This document shows positions 16,096-25,282 of a DNA stretch of 64,000 nt, piece after piece (the first letter of the stretch is position 1; every line of letters begins with the position of its first letter). The position numbers were made by a program, and so were the translations under genes. Below the pieces are notes generated by a model that made no database searches, had not been told where the DNA came from, and saw only the letters and a program-made list of their open reading frames with translations. The stretch is from positions 434,001 through 498,000 of the forward strand of contig NZ_JAJOMB010000001.1 in assembly GCF_021129305.1 (NCBI RefSeq). Reading direction: 5' to 3'. This DNA is from Kineosporia babensis (GTDB lineage: Bacteria > Actinomycetota > Actinomycetes > Actinomycetales > Kineosporiaceae).

Positions 16096-17394
16096 TCAGG
16101 CCGCCTTGACCAGGCCGAGTGGGGCGGAGCCCGGCAGCCCGGGGAAGATCTGCGACAAAGAGCCTGCTCCGCAGCGCTTCTGCAGGATCTCGCCGAGGAT
16201 CGTGCGGTAGTCGGTGGTGCCGGCCAGGTCGCCGTCCACCAGGTCGGCCTCGGACAGGCCCGGCCAGCGCCCGTGCACCTGGCCGCCGTTCACCCCGCCG
16301 CCCAGCAACAGCACCGCGTTCCCGTGGCCGTGATCCACACCACCAGAACCGTTCTCGCCCACCCGGCGGCCGAACTCGGACAGCGTCACCACCGTGACCT
16401 TCTGGAACCGGTTGCCCAGGTCGGTGGCGAACGCAGCCAGGGACAGGGCCAGGTCGTTCAGGTGGTCGTGCATCCAGCCGTTGTCGGCCGCGCCCATGTC
16501 GGCGTGCATGTCCCAGTCGCCCTCGTCCACACAGGCCACCTGCAGTCCCACGTCAGCCTTGATCATGCGGGCCACGTCGCGCAGGGCCTTACCCAGGGCC
16601 GAGTCCTTGGGGTACACAGCGCCGTTCGCAGGGGTGTACTTCTTGGCGGCGAGCGCGGCGGTGGTTCCGGTTGCGCTGAGCGTGGCCTTGGCGGGCAGGC
16701 CGACAGCGGGCGGGGCGCCGGCGTTCATCGCGGTCAGGGCTTTGGTCCAGCGGTTGCGCTCGGCGGTGTTCCAAGCGCCGGCGATCTTGAACGAGTCCAC
16801 GCTGCCCAGCGCCAGCTCTGGCGTGGGTCCGGCCAAGGCCAGGGGTACGTCGTTCGACCCGACCTGCGAGGCCTGGAAGATCGTCCCCCGAGCACGGCTG
16901 CCGAGCGTTCGGTCGAGCCAGCCGGTGCGCAGGCTGGATCCCGGCGCGGCGCGTTCCAGTTCCTGCATGGCCTGGAAATGCGAGCGGGTGGGGTTGTCCT
17001 GGCCGACCGCGTGTACGGCACCGAAAGTCCCGGCGCTCCAGAATTTCTGCAAGGGCTTCAGGGCGGGGTGCAGACCGAAGATGCCACCAGCCGGAAGCAG
17101 TGAGCGCTCCTGGATACCGATGGTCGGACGAGCCTCCAGGTAGCCCGGGTCACCAATCGGCACCACCGCGTTCAGGCCGTCGAAGCCGCCGCGCAGCGAG
17201 AGCACGACCAGCACGTCACCGGTGTAGGCAGCCGGGGCGGCGGCGAAGGCGAACTGGGCGTTGAACCCGTCCACCGCCGTCATTACGCCGCCCAGGGCAC
17301 CGGCCGTGGCCAGGCCGCGCAGCAGGGTGCGGCGGGAAAGACCGCCAGAGGCACTGGGGCCGTCGGGGCACAGGCAGTGGGCGCGGGTACTCAT
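16096..17394 (-). CDS. DUF1501 domain-containing secreted protein (alkaline phosphatase-like fold)
   Basis: This 432-residue protein has a Tat signal: SRRTLLRGL followed by a hydrophobic stretch and an AFAAAPAA cleavage region. The body shows the DUF1501 pattern: LVVLSLRGGFDGLNAVVP near the start, NPTRSHFQAMQ in the middle, DEGDWDMHADMG and VTLSEFGRRVGENGSGGVDHGHGN towards the end, with conserved Asp/His residues that could bind metal. DUF1501 proteins belong to the alkaline-phosphatase/sulfatase superfamily, but no substrate is established. It is paired with a DUF1800 gene immediately upstream on the same strand, as in many bacteria. Confidence 0.9.
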   Translation of the reverse strand: MSTRAHCLCPDGPSASGGLSRRTLLRGLATAGALGGVMTAVDGFNAQFAFAAAPAAYTGDVLVVLSLRGGFDGLNAVVPIGDPGYLEARPTIGIQERSLLPAGGIFGLHPALKPLQKFWSAGTFGAVHAVGQDNPTRSHFQAMQELERAAPGSSLRTGWLDRTLGSRARGTIFQASQVGSNDVPLALAGPTPELALGSVDSFKIAGAWNTAERNRWTKALTAMNAGAPPAVGLPAKATLSATGTTAALAAKKYTPANGAVYPKDSALGKALRDVARMIKADVGLQVACVDEGDWDMHADMGAADNGWMHDHLNDLALSLAAFATDLGNRFQKVTVVTLSEFGRRVGENGSGGVDHGHGNAVLLLGGGVNGGQVHGRWPGLSEADLVDGDLAGTTDYRTILGEILQKRCGAGSLSQIFPGLPGSAPLGLVKAA

Positions 17395-17552
17395 GCAGGC
17401 GGCGGTGTCCTCAAGCGTCGAGTCAGTCGTTTCAGAAGAGCTCAGGAGAACTCAGGCAAGTTCGGGTGTTGGATCGGCTGAACAGTCCCATCGGTAACGA
17501 CGCCCGGCCCATGAGCCCCGCAAAAGTGAGGCGGGACACGTCCGCAAGCAGT

Positions 17553-18974
17553 TCACCGAAGCGCGTGCGCAGGCGAGTCGAGCAGCAGACTCACCACGTA
17601 CGGCAGCCGCCAGCCGATGATCACGCTGTCCTTGGCGATCGGCGTGGCCGGCGTGATCTTGTGCCATTCGTCGGTCAGGAAGTCGCAGACGGCGATCTGC
17701 TGGGCCTTCGTGGCCTTACGTTGCAGCAGACGCTCGGCCAGGGCATTGATCAGAGCGCCGTGAGTGGCCGGACGGGGACTGGGAATCAGCGTGGTGAGCG
17801 CCGGTCCGGTAAGGGTTTTGGGCCACCAGCGGGCTGCGATGTCCAGGTGCGCATTCCAGCGGGCCAGCGTTCCGGCCGGAGACTGCCAGGCCGCCGCCAC
17901 GTCCGGATATCCGTTCGGCGGGCCCCAGTACAGCGGGGCGTGGCCCATGTCCAGAATCATCCAGTGCAGGCTCTCGATCCCGGCAATTCCCTTGGCATCC
18001 GCCTTCATTCCGAGAATCCGCAAGGTGGCCACCAGATCCTCGTACGGCCGGCGCACCTTCTGCCCGGCCGACGTGGCGAATTCCCGGCTGCCGAAAAGCG
18101 CTCGTAGCACCGGAACAATGGCGGTGTCGTTCTCCAGATAGACCTGGGTCAAGCGGGAAATCAAGGACGCGGGCGGATTGTCGCTGACGAAACGCAGACT
18201 GAGTTTGGTGGCCAGTTGCCGGGCGGTGTTCTCGTGCCGGGCCAGATATTCCAGATAGCGCACCGCCAGTTCCTGGCCGCCCTCGGCGCTCGAGTTCGGA
18301 TCGCTGAAGCCGAGAACGCTGACCGGGCCGATGAAATGACGATCGGCACGATAGACCGCCTCGCCGGAACCGTCGGTGCCGAATCCGGTGAGGATGCGGG
18401 CGCTGTTCTTCACGTCGTCCTCGGTGTACCCGGTACCGACCCCGACCGTGTGCAGTTCGAGCAGCTCACGGCCCTGGTTCTCGTTCGGGTGCTCCTTGGT
18501 CGAGGAGGCGTTGTCGAGATAGCTCTGCATGGCCGGGTGCAGGCTGGCGGCCACCAGCAGATCGCTGAACTTGCCGAAAGTGTGCTGCCGGACGACCTTG
18601 TCGTAGTCGGCGCGGGAGTCCCAGACGTCGCCGGAGGGGCAGGTGACGTTCAGGTGGTTGGACCAGAACTCGACCATCAGCTCGAACAGCTGGCGCTCGC
18701 TCCAGGCCGCCCGCACCAGCGTGGCCCGGGTCAGCTCGACCATCACGTCCCAGCTGCCGAAGTCGTCGGCGTACTCGGCCCGCACCTTGGCGATCGGCCA
18801 CTGCACCCGCGGAAAGCGCCGCAGCACCCCGGTCACGTAGTCGTCGGGGATCGCGGCCGGCTCCAGCTGCCGATCCAGCCAGGCCTGGCGGCCCGTCCTC
18901 TGGGCCTCGGCCAGCAGCGCAGGCGTCGGTCCGTAGCTGGCTCGGCGCAGCAGGAGCAGAGTCTGGGCGTCCAT
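17553..18974 (-). CDS. DUF1800 domain-containing protein
   Basis: A 473-residue protein starting MDAQTLLLLRRASYGPTPAL, with the family hallmarks MVEFWSNHLNV, SYLDNASSTKEHPNENQGRE, LLELHTVGVGTGYTEDDVK and GPPNGYPDVAAAWQSPA. It has no signal peptide, so secretion may depend on its Tat-exported DUF1501 partner, 158 bp downstream. The pair is widespread but without assigned function. No strong ribosome site precedes the ATG at 18974; it was chosen because homology begins there. Confidence 0.9.
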   Translation of the reverse strand: MDAQTLLLLRRASYGPTPALLAEAQRTGRQAWLDRQLEPAAIPDDYVTGVLRRFPRVQWPIAKVRAEYADDFGSWDVMVELTRATLVRAAWSERQLFELMVEFWSNHLNVTCPSGDVWDSRADYDKVVRQHTFGKFSDLLVAASLHPAMQSYLDNASSTKEHPNENQGRELLELHTVGVGTGYTEDDVKNSARILTGFGTDGSGEAVYRADRHFIGPVSVLGFSDPNSSAEGGQELAVRYLEYLARHENTARQLATKLSLRFVSDNPPASLISRLTQVYLENDTAIVPVLRALFGSREFATSAGQKVRRPYEDLVATLRILGMKADAKGIAGIESLHWMILDMGHAPLYWGPPNGYPDVAAAWQSPAGTLARWNAHLDIAARWWPKTLTGPALTTLIPSPRPATHGALINALAERLLQRKATKAQQIAVCDFLTDEWHKITPATPIAKDSVIIGWRLPYVVSLLLDSPAHALR

Positions 18975-19029
18975 CTGAGGGTCTGTCGGCAGCCGTCCGG
19001 GGTGCCTGACCCGCCGTACGGGTGAAGGC

Positions 19030-19809
19030 TCAGAGCAGTCGGGTGCGCGAGCGGTGGCAGTGCGTGCGGTGCGGCAGTCGCAGCTGTTGCGGGGTGCCCT
19101 GTTCGGTGGCCACTCGTTCGCCGAGCTCCCGGATCCGGCCCAGGATCTGCTCCCGCTGCGGATGGGTGTCCACGTAGGACCAGCTCGAGGCCAGTTCGGC
19201 CAGCTGGGCGGGCGAGAGAGTGAGCGAGTACTCGAACTCGGTGCGCTCCACCGGCTCGAACGGCTCGGGCAGCACGACCTGGGTGTCACCGGCGTGCACC
19301 CGGCCCTTGGCACCGGCCTCGCGGCGTTCCTCGGCCTGCCACTGCGGCAGCTTGGCCAGCTCGTTCAGCTCCTGCACCCACGGCACGTCCTGGTCCCGCT
19401 CGTGCCAGGCGATCGCCAGCAGCCCGCCCGGCCGCAGCACCCGGGCCACTTCCAGTGCGGCCTCGGGCTGGGCGAACCAGTGCCAGGCCTGGGCCACCGT
19501 CACCACGTCGGCACTGTGGTCGGGCAGCGGGATGCTCTCCGCCGGGGCCTGCACAGCAGTGGCCTGCGGCACGGCACTGACCAGGACGTCGTACATGCCC
19601 GGGCTCGGCTCGACCGCGGTGACCCGGTGCCCGAGGTCGACCAGGGTGCGGGTGAGCTTGCCGGTGCCGGCGCCCAGATCGATCACGTCGAGCCGTTGGT
19701 CGGTGGTTGCGGTCAGCCAATGGACGGTGGTGGCGGGCCAGTCGGGACGGATGCTGTCGTAGGTGGTGGCGTTGGCGCCGAACGAGACCCGCTGCTCTTC
19801 CCAGCTCAT
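19030..19809 (-). CDS. Class I SAM-dependent methyltransferase
   Basis: Encodes 259 residues with the Rossmann SAM site VIDLGAGTGKLT (motif I), the acidic ribose-binding residue in VTAVEPSPGM, ADVVTVAQAWHWF and VLRPGGLLAIAWHERD. These are the pattern of small-molecule methyltransferases. Its ATG overlaps the TetR stop codon (ATGA at 19806-19809), so it is translated with the regulator and presumably shares its signal. Beside a Drr-type exporter, modification of the same toxic compound is an attractive but unproven role. Confidence 0.88.
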   Translation of the reverse strand: MSWEEQRVSFGANATTYDSIRPDWPATTVHWLTATTDQRLDVIDLGAGTGKLTRTLVDLGHRVTAVEPSPGMYDVLVSAVPQATAVQAPAESIPLPDHSADVVTVAQAWHWFAQPEAALEVARVLRPGGLLAIAWHERDQDVPWVQELNELAKLPQWQAEERREAGAKGRVHAGDTQVVLPEPFEPVERTEFEYSLTLSPAQLAELASSWSYVDTHPQREQILGRIRELGERVATEQGTPQQLRLPHRTHCHRSRTRLL

Positions 19810-20564
19810 GCCGAAGGCCTTTCGTCGGGGGCCACACCCAGCAGCCCGCTCATCGTGTTGATCAGGACCCGGCCGAACAGGTCGTCGGCGTTCTTGCGGG
19901 CCAGGGCGTCGGGCGGAGGTGCCGAGCTGACCAGCTCGGCCAGGTAGGGGTGGCGGCCGTCGGCCACCTGCTCGGCCAGGTACGCGGCGTTGGCCAGCTG
20001 AGCCTCCGGCCGGGTGTTGCCGTGCTCGGCCTGCTCGTCGACGGCGAACAGGCCGACCAGACCGTTGAAGATCGCCGAGGCCTCCATCTTGGTCGTGGCC
20101 GGGGCCGGGACCTCGGCCAGGGCGGCCACCACGCGCTCGGTGTAGTCGATCATCGCCGGGCCGAGCAGCGAGGCCCGGGCCTGGCCGGACATCACGAACT
20201 CGAGCAGCCAGGAGTGCTGGTGGTAGCAGCTACGCAGGGCCCGGCCGATGTCGAGCAGGTCGGCCCGCCAGCCCCGGCCGGTGGGGGTGGCCGGTAGCTC
20301 GAGGCTGCCGATGCAGGCGTCGGACATCAGGGCGAGCAGCTCGTCGCGGCTGGCCACGTACCGGTAGAGGGAGGCCGGCGCCAGGCCCACGGCCGCGGCG
20401 ACCTTGCGGATCGAGACCGCCTTCAGCCCTTCCGCATCGGCCAGTTCCACCGCGGTGGCCGCGATCGAGGCCCGGCTGTACTCCGGGGCCGGCCCGCGGG
20501 TGCCCCGCTCAGAGCGCTTCCAGATCGGCAGGTCGGAGTCGGGCACCGGCCCATCTTCTCGCAT
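19806..20564 (-). CDS. TetR-family transcriptional regulator
   Basis: About 252 residues, with an N-terminal extension followed by a TetR HTH: ASIAATAVELADAEGLKAVS, then IRKVAAAVGLAPASLYRYVASRDELL. The C-terminal ligand and dimer domain (LPATPTGRGWRADLLDIGRAL onward) is of the TetR_C type common next to Drr transporters. The ATG at 20564 or a GTG at 20546 may be the start; neither has a strong ribosome site. It is divergent from the ABC exporter, and the shared promoter region carries two operators fitting a TetR dimer. Confidence 0.9.
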   Translation of the reverse strand: MREDGPVPDSDLPIWKRSERGTRGPAPEYSRASIAATAVELADAEGLKAVSIRKVAAAVGLAPASLYRYVASRDELLALMSDACIGSLELPATPTGRGWRADLLDIGRALRSCYHQHSWLLEFVMSGQARASLLGPAMIDYTERVVAALAEVPAPATTKMEASAIFNGLVGLFAVDEQAEHGNTRPEAQLANAAYLAEQVADGRHPYLAELVSSAPPPDALARKNADDLFGRVLINTMSGLLGVAPDERPSA

Positions 20565-20580
20565 GCCAGTTCCGCACAAG

Positions 20581-20605
20581 ATACTGCGAACGCCGATCGC
20601 AGTAT
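20581..20605. promoter_or_regulatory. TetR operator 1 (palindrome)
   Basis: ATACTGCGA (20581-20589) and TCGCAGTAT (20597-20605) form a perfect inverted repeat with a 7-base spacer, 17 bp upstream of the regulator's ATG. Confidence 0.75.
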
Positions 20606-20616
20606 GCTTCACTGGA

Positions 20617-20639
20617 AACTGCGAACACTGATCGCAGTT
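20617..20639. promoter_or_regulatory. TetR operator 2 (palindrome)
   Basis: AACTGCGA (20617-20624) and TCGCAGTT (20632-20639) repeat the same ACTGCGA-N7-TCGCAGT core. It is centred 35 bp from operator 1 and 12 bp upstream of the exporter start, overlapping or adjacent to its ribosome site. Confidence 0.75.
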
Positions 20640-20651
20640 GAGGGAGGCGGC

Positions 20652-21572
20652 GTGATCGAGGCAGAGGGACTCGGCCGGGGGTATGGCGAGGTGCAGGCTC
20701 TGGAGTCGCTGGATCTGTCGGTGCCGGAGGGGACGGTCTGCGCGCTGCTCGGGCCGAACGGCGCGGGCAAGACCACGGCGATCCGGATTCTGGCCACCCT
20801 GCTGGCCCCGGACACCGGCACGGCCCGGATCTGCGGGTACGACGTGGCCACGCAGGGCGCTCAGGTACGGCGCCGGATCGGGCTGGCCGGGCAGCACGCG
20901 GCCGTGGACGAGGCCCTGACCGGACGGGACAACCTGTTCATCCTGGGCCTGATGCATCACCTGGGCCGTCGGGCGGCCCGGGCCCGGGCAGCAGAACTGC
21001 TGCAGCGCTTCGATCTGGAAGCGGCGGCGGACCGGCCGGTCAAGGGCTGGTCCGGTGGGATGCGCAGGCGACTGGACCTGATCGCCAGCTTGATCGCCGA
21101 GCCGCCGGTACTGTTCCTGGACGAGCCCACCACCGGCCTGGATCCGCACAGCCGCGACGAGATCCACTCCGCCGTGGCCGAACTCACCCGGTCCGGCACC
21201 ACCGTGCTGCTCACCACGCAGTACCTGGAAGAGGCCGACCGGCTGGCCGACAACCTGATGGTGATCGACTCCGGCCGCGAGATCGCCCAGGGAACGCCGG
21301 AGGAGCTCAAGGACCTGATCGGCGCCCGGGTGGAGGTGGTTCTGCCCTCGGACGAACAGATTTCGCAGGCCGAGCAGGCCCTGACCGCACTGGGTGGCGA
21401 CGACGTGGCGGTGCAGGAACACCGGGTCTCGGCCACCGTGAAGGCCGGATCACTCACCCTGCCGGAGCTGGTCCGCCACCTGGACGAGCTGGGGATCACC
21501 CTGCAGGACACCGGGATTCGCCGCCCCACCCTGGACGAAGTCTTTCTCAACCTGACCAGGAGCACCCGATGA
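20652..21572 (+). CDS. DrrA-like ABC exporter ATPase
   Basis: This 306-residue ATP-binding protein has Walker A GPNGAGKTT, signature WSGGMRRRLD, Walker B VLFLDEPTTGLDP and a switch region LLTTQYLEEAD, where Gln replaces the usual His as in many Drr-type ATPases. The C-terminal part after about 220 matches the DrrA extension. It would energise export of a hydrophobic toxin or antibiotic through the downstream permease. GGAGG at 20643-20647 selects the GTG at 20652. Repression by the divergent TetR protein is likely, given the two operators in front. Confidence 0.93.
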   Translation: MIEAEGLGRGYGEVQALESLDLSVPEGTVCALLGPNGAGKTTAIRILATLLAPDTGTARICGYDVATQGAQVRRRIGLAGQHAAVDEALTGRDNLFILGLMHHLGRRAARARAAELLQRFDLEAAADRPVKGWSGGMRRRLDLIASLIAEPPVLFLDEPTTGLDPHSRDEIHSAVAELTRSGTTVLLTTQYLEEADRLADNLMVIDSGREIAQGTPEELKDLIGARVEVVLPSDEQISQAEQALTALGGDDVAVQEHRVSATVKAGSLTLPELVRHLDELGITLQDTGIRRPTLDEVFLNLTRSTR

Positions 21573-22351
21573 GAGATGCCCTGCCCGCCGCCGAGCGCCT
21601 GCTGACCTCGGTGATCCGCAACCCGGCGTTCATCCTGGTCCTGGTCACCGCGCCGATCGTGCTGGTGCTGATCTTCGGGTTCATCTTCGGCGGGGCGATC
21701 GCGCTGCCCGGCGAGAGCTCCGGAGGGCAGACCTATCGGGAGTTCCTGCTGCCTGGGCTGCTGGTGATGACCGCCTCCAACATCGTGCCCTCGATGGTCA
21801 GCGCGGCCAAGGAGAATCACTCCGGCCTGACCGACCGATTTCGCTCGCTGCCGATCAGCCGGGCCGCCGTTCCGGCCGGAAGCGCATTGGCCACCCTGGT
21901 TTACGGGGTGATCAGTTTCAGCATCATGATGATCTGCGGGCTGGTGGTGGGCTGGCGGATCCGCGGCAGCCTGGCCGACACCCTGCTCGCGATGCTCATT
22001 CTCCTGCTGTTCCAGTTCTCGGCCAGCTGGATCGGGATGTATCTGGGCTATTTGTTCGACGACGAGGAAACCGCAGGACAGGCCGCGATTCTGGCGATTC
22101 CGCCGGGCATGGTCTCCAACGTCTTCGTGCCGACCGAGAGCATGCCGGCCTGGCTCGGCACGATCGCCGCCTGGAATCCGCTGAGTTCGGTGGCCGCCGC
22201 GCTGCGCGAGTTGTTCGGAAACCCCAGTGCCCCCACCGGTGGTGCCTGGCCGCTCGAGAACCCGGTCACCGCGTCCCTGATCTGGACTCTTGGGCTCTTG
22301 GCAGTTTTCGTTCCGCTGTGCACCCTGCGGTATGCGCGGGCCGGTAGGTAA
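21569..22351 (+). CDS. DrrB-like ABC-2 permease
   Basis: A 260-residue membrane protein of the ABC-2 type with six predicted helices, including FILVLVTAPIVLVLIFGFIF at the front and WTLGLLAVFVPLCTLRYA at the end. The conserved loop GLTDRFRSLPISRAAVPAG is the typical cytosolic coupling segment. It overlaps the ATPase by ATGA (21569-21572), so the two subunits are made together. A long hairpin follows within 4 bp of the stop. Confidence 0.93.
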   Translation: MRDALPAAERLLTSVIRNPAFILVLVTAPIVLVLIFGFIFGGAIALPGESSGGQTYREFLLPGLLVMTASNIVPSMVSAAKENHSGLTDRFRSLPISRAAVPAGSALATLVYGVISFSIMMICGLVVGWRIRGSLADTLLAMLILLLFQFSASWIGMYLGYLFDDEETAGQAAILAIPPGMVSNVFVPTESMPAWLGTIAAWNPLSSVAAALRELFGNPSAPTGGAWPLENPVTASLIWTLGLLAVFVPLCTLRYARAGR

Positions 22352-22354
22352 CCC

Positions 22355-22408
22355 CCAAACTAAAGGACGCCGTGGTCGCCTTGGTGACCACGATGTCCTT
22401 TAGTTTGG
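22355..22408. terminator. Long bidirectional hairpin between convergent genes
   Basis: CCAAACTAAAGGAC (22355-22368) and GTCCTTTAGTTTGG (22395-22408) are perfect complements, with an inner stem CGTGGTC/GACCACG (22371-22377 and 22386-22392). It separates the exporter permease from the convergent frcA and is one of three related hairpins in the window. Confidence 0.85.
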
Positions 22409-22411
22409 TTT

Positions 22412-23233
22412 CTAGGAAGGAGTATTCGGAGCAGGCGCAGCGCCGGTCATGATGGCTACCGTTTCGGACATCGAGTGCGAGGCCGGGGTGACCACGGCGA
22501 CCCGCCGCCCCAGACGCTGGATGTGGATGCGGTCGGCCACCTCGAACACGTGCGGCATGTTGTGGCTGATCAGGATGACCGGCAGGCCGCGGTCGCGCAC
22601 GTCGCGGATCAGTTGCAGCACCCGGTTGCCCTCCTTCACCCCCAGCGCCGCGGTGGGCTCGTCGAGGATCACCACCTTGCTGCCGAACGCCGCCGAACGG
22701 GCTACCGCCACTCCCTGCCGCTGGCCTCCGGAAAGGCTTTCCACCGCCTGGCCAATGTTCTGCAGCGTGGCGATCCCGAGCTCGCTCATGTGCCGCTGCG
22801 CCTCGATCCGCATCTGCTTACGGTCGAGCATCCGCAGCACCGATCCCAGCGGACCGGCCTTGCGAATCTCCCGGCCCAGGAACAGATTGTCGGCAATATC
22901 CAGGCCCGGCGCGACCGCCAGGGTCTGGTACACCGTCTCGATCCCGGCCTGCCGGGCGTCCATCGGGCTGCGGAAGTTCACCTGCTCACCGTCCAGCCAG
23001 ATCTCGCCGTCATCCGGCACCAGGGCTCCCGAAAGCGCCTTGATCAGACTGGACTTGCCCGCCCCGTTGTCGCCGATCACCGCGAGGATCTCGCCGGGGT
23101 ACAGCTCCAGGTCCGATCCGCTCAGCGCGGTGACCCGGCCGTAACGCTTCACCAGGCCCCGGGCCCGCATCACCGGGACCTTCTCGACCAGGTCCACCTC
23201 GTGCAGCCTCTCGGTGGGTGGTTGCGTGCTCAT
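22412..23233 (-). CDS. frcA: Sugar ABC importer ATP-binding protein (FrcA-like)
   Basis: A 273-residue single-domain ATPase, unlike the double-domain RbsA/XylG type, which matches FrcA. Motifs are Walker A GDNGAGKSS, Q loop TVYQTLAV, signature ESLSGGQRQGVAVARS, Walker B VVILDEPTAALGV and switch ISHNMPHVFE. The ATG at 23233 lies inside the permease stop codon (ATGA). It completes a binding protein, permease, ATPase order typical of CUT2 fructose/ribose importers. No sugar kinase gene follows; a hairpin does. Confidence 0.9.
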   Translation of the reverse strand: MSTQPPTERLHEVDLVEKVPVMRARGLVKRYGRVTALSGSDLELYPGEILAVIGDNGAGKSSLIKALSGALVPDDGEIWLDGEQVNFRSPMDARQAGIETVYQTLAVAPGLDIADNLFLGREIRKAGPLGSVLRMLDRKQMRIEAQRHMSELGIATLQNIGQAVESLSGGQRQGVAVARSAAFGSKVVILDEPTAALGVKEGNRVLQLIRDVRDRGLPVILISHNMPHVFEVADRIHIQRLGRRVAVVTPASHSMSETVAIMTGAAPAPNTPS

Positions 23234-24240
23234 GCCCTCACCTTCCGGATCCATTGATCGATGGTGACCGCGAGCAGGACCAGCAGGCCGATCGCGAAGC
23301 CCTGCCAGACCACCTGAACCCCGGCCAGCACCAGTCCGTTACGGAAAACTCCGACGATCAGCGCGCCGACCAGGGTGCCGACCACTCCGCCCCGGCCGCC
23401 GAAAAGGCTGGTGCCGCCGAGCACCACCGCGGTGATCGAGTCGAGGTTGTACTCCGTGCCCACGTTCGGGTCGGCGCTGGCCAGTCGGCCGATCAGGACC
23501 CAGGCGGCGACCGCGTAGATCGCCCCGGCCACGGTGTAGACCGACAGCAGCACCCTGCTCGTCCGAATCCCGGCCAGCCGGGCGGCCTCGGCGTCGTCAC
23601 CGGTCGCGCGGACGTGTTTGCCCCATGCGGTGTGGGCCAGCAGGTAGAAGAAGAACCCGAACAGCAGCAACATGATGATCGAGCCGTAGGTCAGCCGGAA
23701 GCTGCCGATCGGGATGGTGTCGCCGGTCCAGGTCATGATCGCCGGCAGATCGCTGCCGCGGACCGTCTCGCTGCCGGAGACCACCGAGTTCAGTGCGAAG
23801 AAGATGGACAGGGTGCCCAGGGTGACGATGAACGGCGGCAGCTTGATCCAGGTCACCAGGACGCCGTTGAACGCGCCCATCGCGGTACCGAAGAGCAGGC
23901 CGGCCAGCAATGCGACCACTCCCGGAAAGCCTGCTTCGAAGGCCAGGTTCGCCATCAGGATCGAGGAGAACACCGCGATCGCCCCGGCCGACAGGTCGAT
24001 CCCGGCGGTCAGGATGATCAGGGTCTGGCCCAGGGCCAGCAGGGCGATCACGGTGACCTGCTGCAGCACCAGGCTGAGGTTCTCCGGGTTGAGGAACCGG
24101 GTGTTGATGATCGAGAACACGATCACCGCCAGCAGCAGCACGGCCAGCGGCCCGAGGGTGGGCTGGGCGTGCAGCAGGTGCTGCAGCCGGTCCGGCACCG
24201 ACTCGCGCCGGCTCTCCTCGAAGCCCGTATCGGTGGTCAT
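23230..24240 (-). CDS. frcC: Sugar ABC importer permease (FrcC/RbsC-like)
   Basis: A 336-residue polytopic permease of the CUT2 branch with TLIILTAGIDLSAGAIAVFS near the front (the conserved GIDLSVG block), GALNGVLVT-like GAFNGVLVTW, and TAVVLGGTSLFGGRGGVVGT near the end, the EAA-like loop facing the ATPase. It is 4 bp downstream of the binding-protein stop and overlaps frcA. It moves the sugar delivered by FrcB across the membrane. Confidence 0.92.
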   Translation of the reverse strand: MTTDTGFEESRRESVPDRLQHLLHAQPTLGPLAVLLLAVIVFSIINTRFLNPENLSLVLQQVTVIALLALGQTLIILTAGIDLSAGAIAVFSSILMANLAFEAGFPGVVALLAGLLFGTAMGAFNGVLVTWIKLPPFIVTLGTLSIFFALNSVVSGSETVRGSDLPAIMTWTGDTIPIGSFRLTYGSIIMLLLFGFFFYLLAHTAWGKHVRATGDDAEAARLAGIRTSRVLLSVYTVAGAIYAVAAWVLIGRLASADPNVGTEYNLDSITAVVLGGTSLFGGRGGVVGTLVGALIVGVFRNGLVLAGVQVVWQGFAIGLLVLLAVTIDQWIRKVRA

Positions 24241-24244
24241 CCCT

Positions 24245-25282
24245 TTACCCCCAGCAGTTCTCGGTGCCGAACGTGGAGTCTTCCGAATCCACGCCGGTCT
24301 GCGGATCGTCGGTGATCAGAGTGACTCCGGTATCGGTGAAGTCCTGGCCCGGCGGGTTGCCCGGGGTCTGGCCGGTGCGCTCGAACTCGGAGATCGCCGC
24401 CACTCCCTCGGCCGCCATCTTCAGCGGGTACTGCTGCGAGGTGGCGCCCAGCTGGCCGTCTTTCACGCTCTGCACGCCCGGGCAGCCGCCGTCGATCGCC
24501 ACCACGATCACGTCCTCGGCCTTGCCCGCCGCCTTCAGTGCCTCGTAGCCACCGGCCGCGGCGGGCTCGTTGATGGCGTAGACCAGGTTGATCTCCGGAT
24601 CACGCTGCAGCAGGTTCTCCATCGCGGTGCGCCCGCCCTCGGCCGCGCCGTCGGTGACGTCGTGCCCGGAGATGCGTGGGTCGTTCTCGTCGCCGATCCG
24701 GTTCGGGTCGCCCGGGTCGATCCCGAAGCCCTCCATGAAGCCCTGGTCGCGCTGGACATCAACCGAGACCTGGTCGGAGTTCAGGTCCAGGAAGGCGATC
24801 CGGGCGTTCTCGGCCTCGGCGCCCAGCTTGGCCTTCGCCCACTCCCCCACCAGTTTTCCGGCCTGGAAGTTGTCGGTGGCGAAGGTGGAGTCGGCGGCGT
24901 CGGGCGGGTCGAGCTGACTGTCCAGCGCGACCACCGCCAGGCCGGCCTCCTTGGCCCGCTCGATCGCCGGCACGATGGCGCGCGAGTCGTTCGGGGCGAT
25001 CATGAAGCCCTCGGCGCCCAGGGCCATCAGGTTCTCGATCGCGGTGACCTGCGACTCGTTGTCGCCGTCCACCTTTCCGGCGAACGTGCGCAGGTCGATG
25101 CCGTCCTGCTCGGCCTGGGCCTGCGCGCCCTTCTTCATCGTGACGAAGAACGGGTTGGTGTCGGTCTTGGTGATCAGCCCGATGATCGGCCGGCCGTCGC
25201 TGCCGCCGGAACACGCGGCCAAGGCGATCGCGGATCCGGCCAGGACGAGAGCGGCCACCCGGTGGGCACCTGAACGCGGCAC
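24245..25282 (-). CDS. frcB: Sugar-binding lipoprotein of the ABC importer (FrcB-like)
   Basis: A 345-residue lipoprotein with a lipobox ending LAAC (Cys24) and a periplasmic-binding-protein type I fold. Long stretches match rhizobial FrcB as I recall it: [67 protein letters not shown] and [20 protein letters not shown]. Fructose or a closely related sugar is therefore the likely ligand. A GTG start at 25282 follows AGGGAGC with an 8-base gap. It is divergent from a LacI regulator. Confidence 0.9.
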   Translation of the reverse strand: MPRSGAHRVAALVLAGSAIALAACSGGSDGRPIIGLITKTDTNPFFVTMKKGAQAQAEQDGIDLRTFAGKVDGDNESQVTAIENLMALGAEGFMIAPNDSRAIVPAIERAKEAGLAVVALDSQLDPPDAADSTFATDNFQAGKLVGEWAKAKLGAEAENARIAFLDLNSDQVSVDVQRDQGFMEGFGIDPGDPNRIGDENDPRISGHDVTDGAAEGGRTAMENLLQRDPEINLVYAINEPAAAGGYEALKAAGKAEDVIVVAIDGGCPGVQSVKDGQLGATSQQYPLKMAAEGVAAISEFERTGQTPGNPPGQDFTDTGVTLITDDPQTGVDSEDSTFGTENCWG

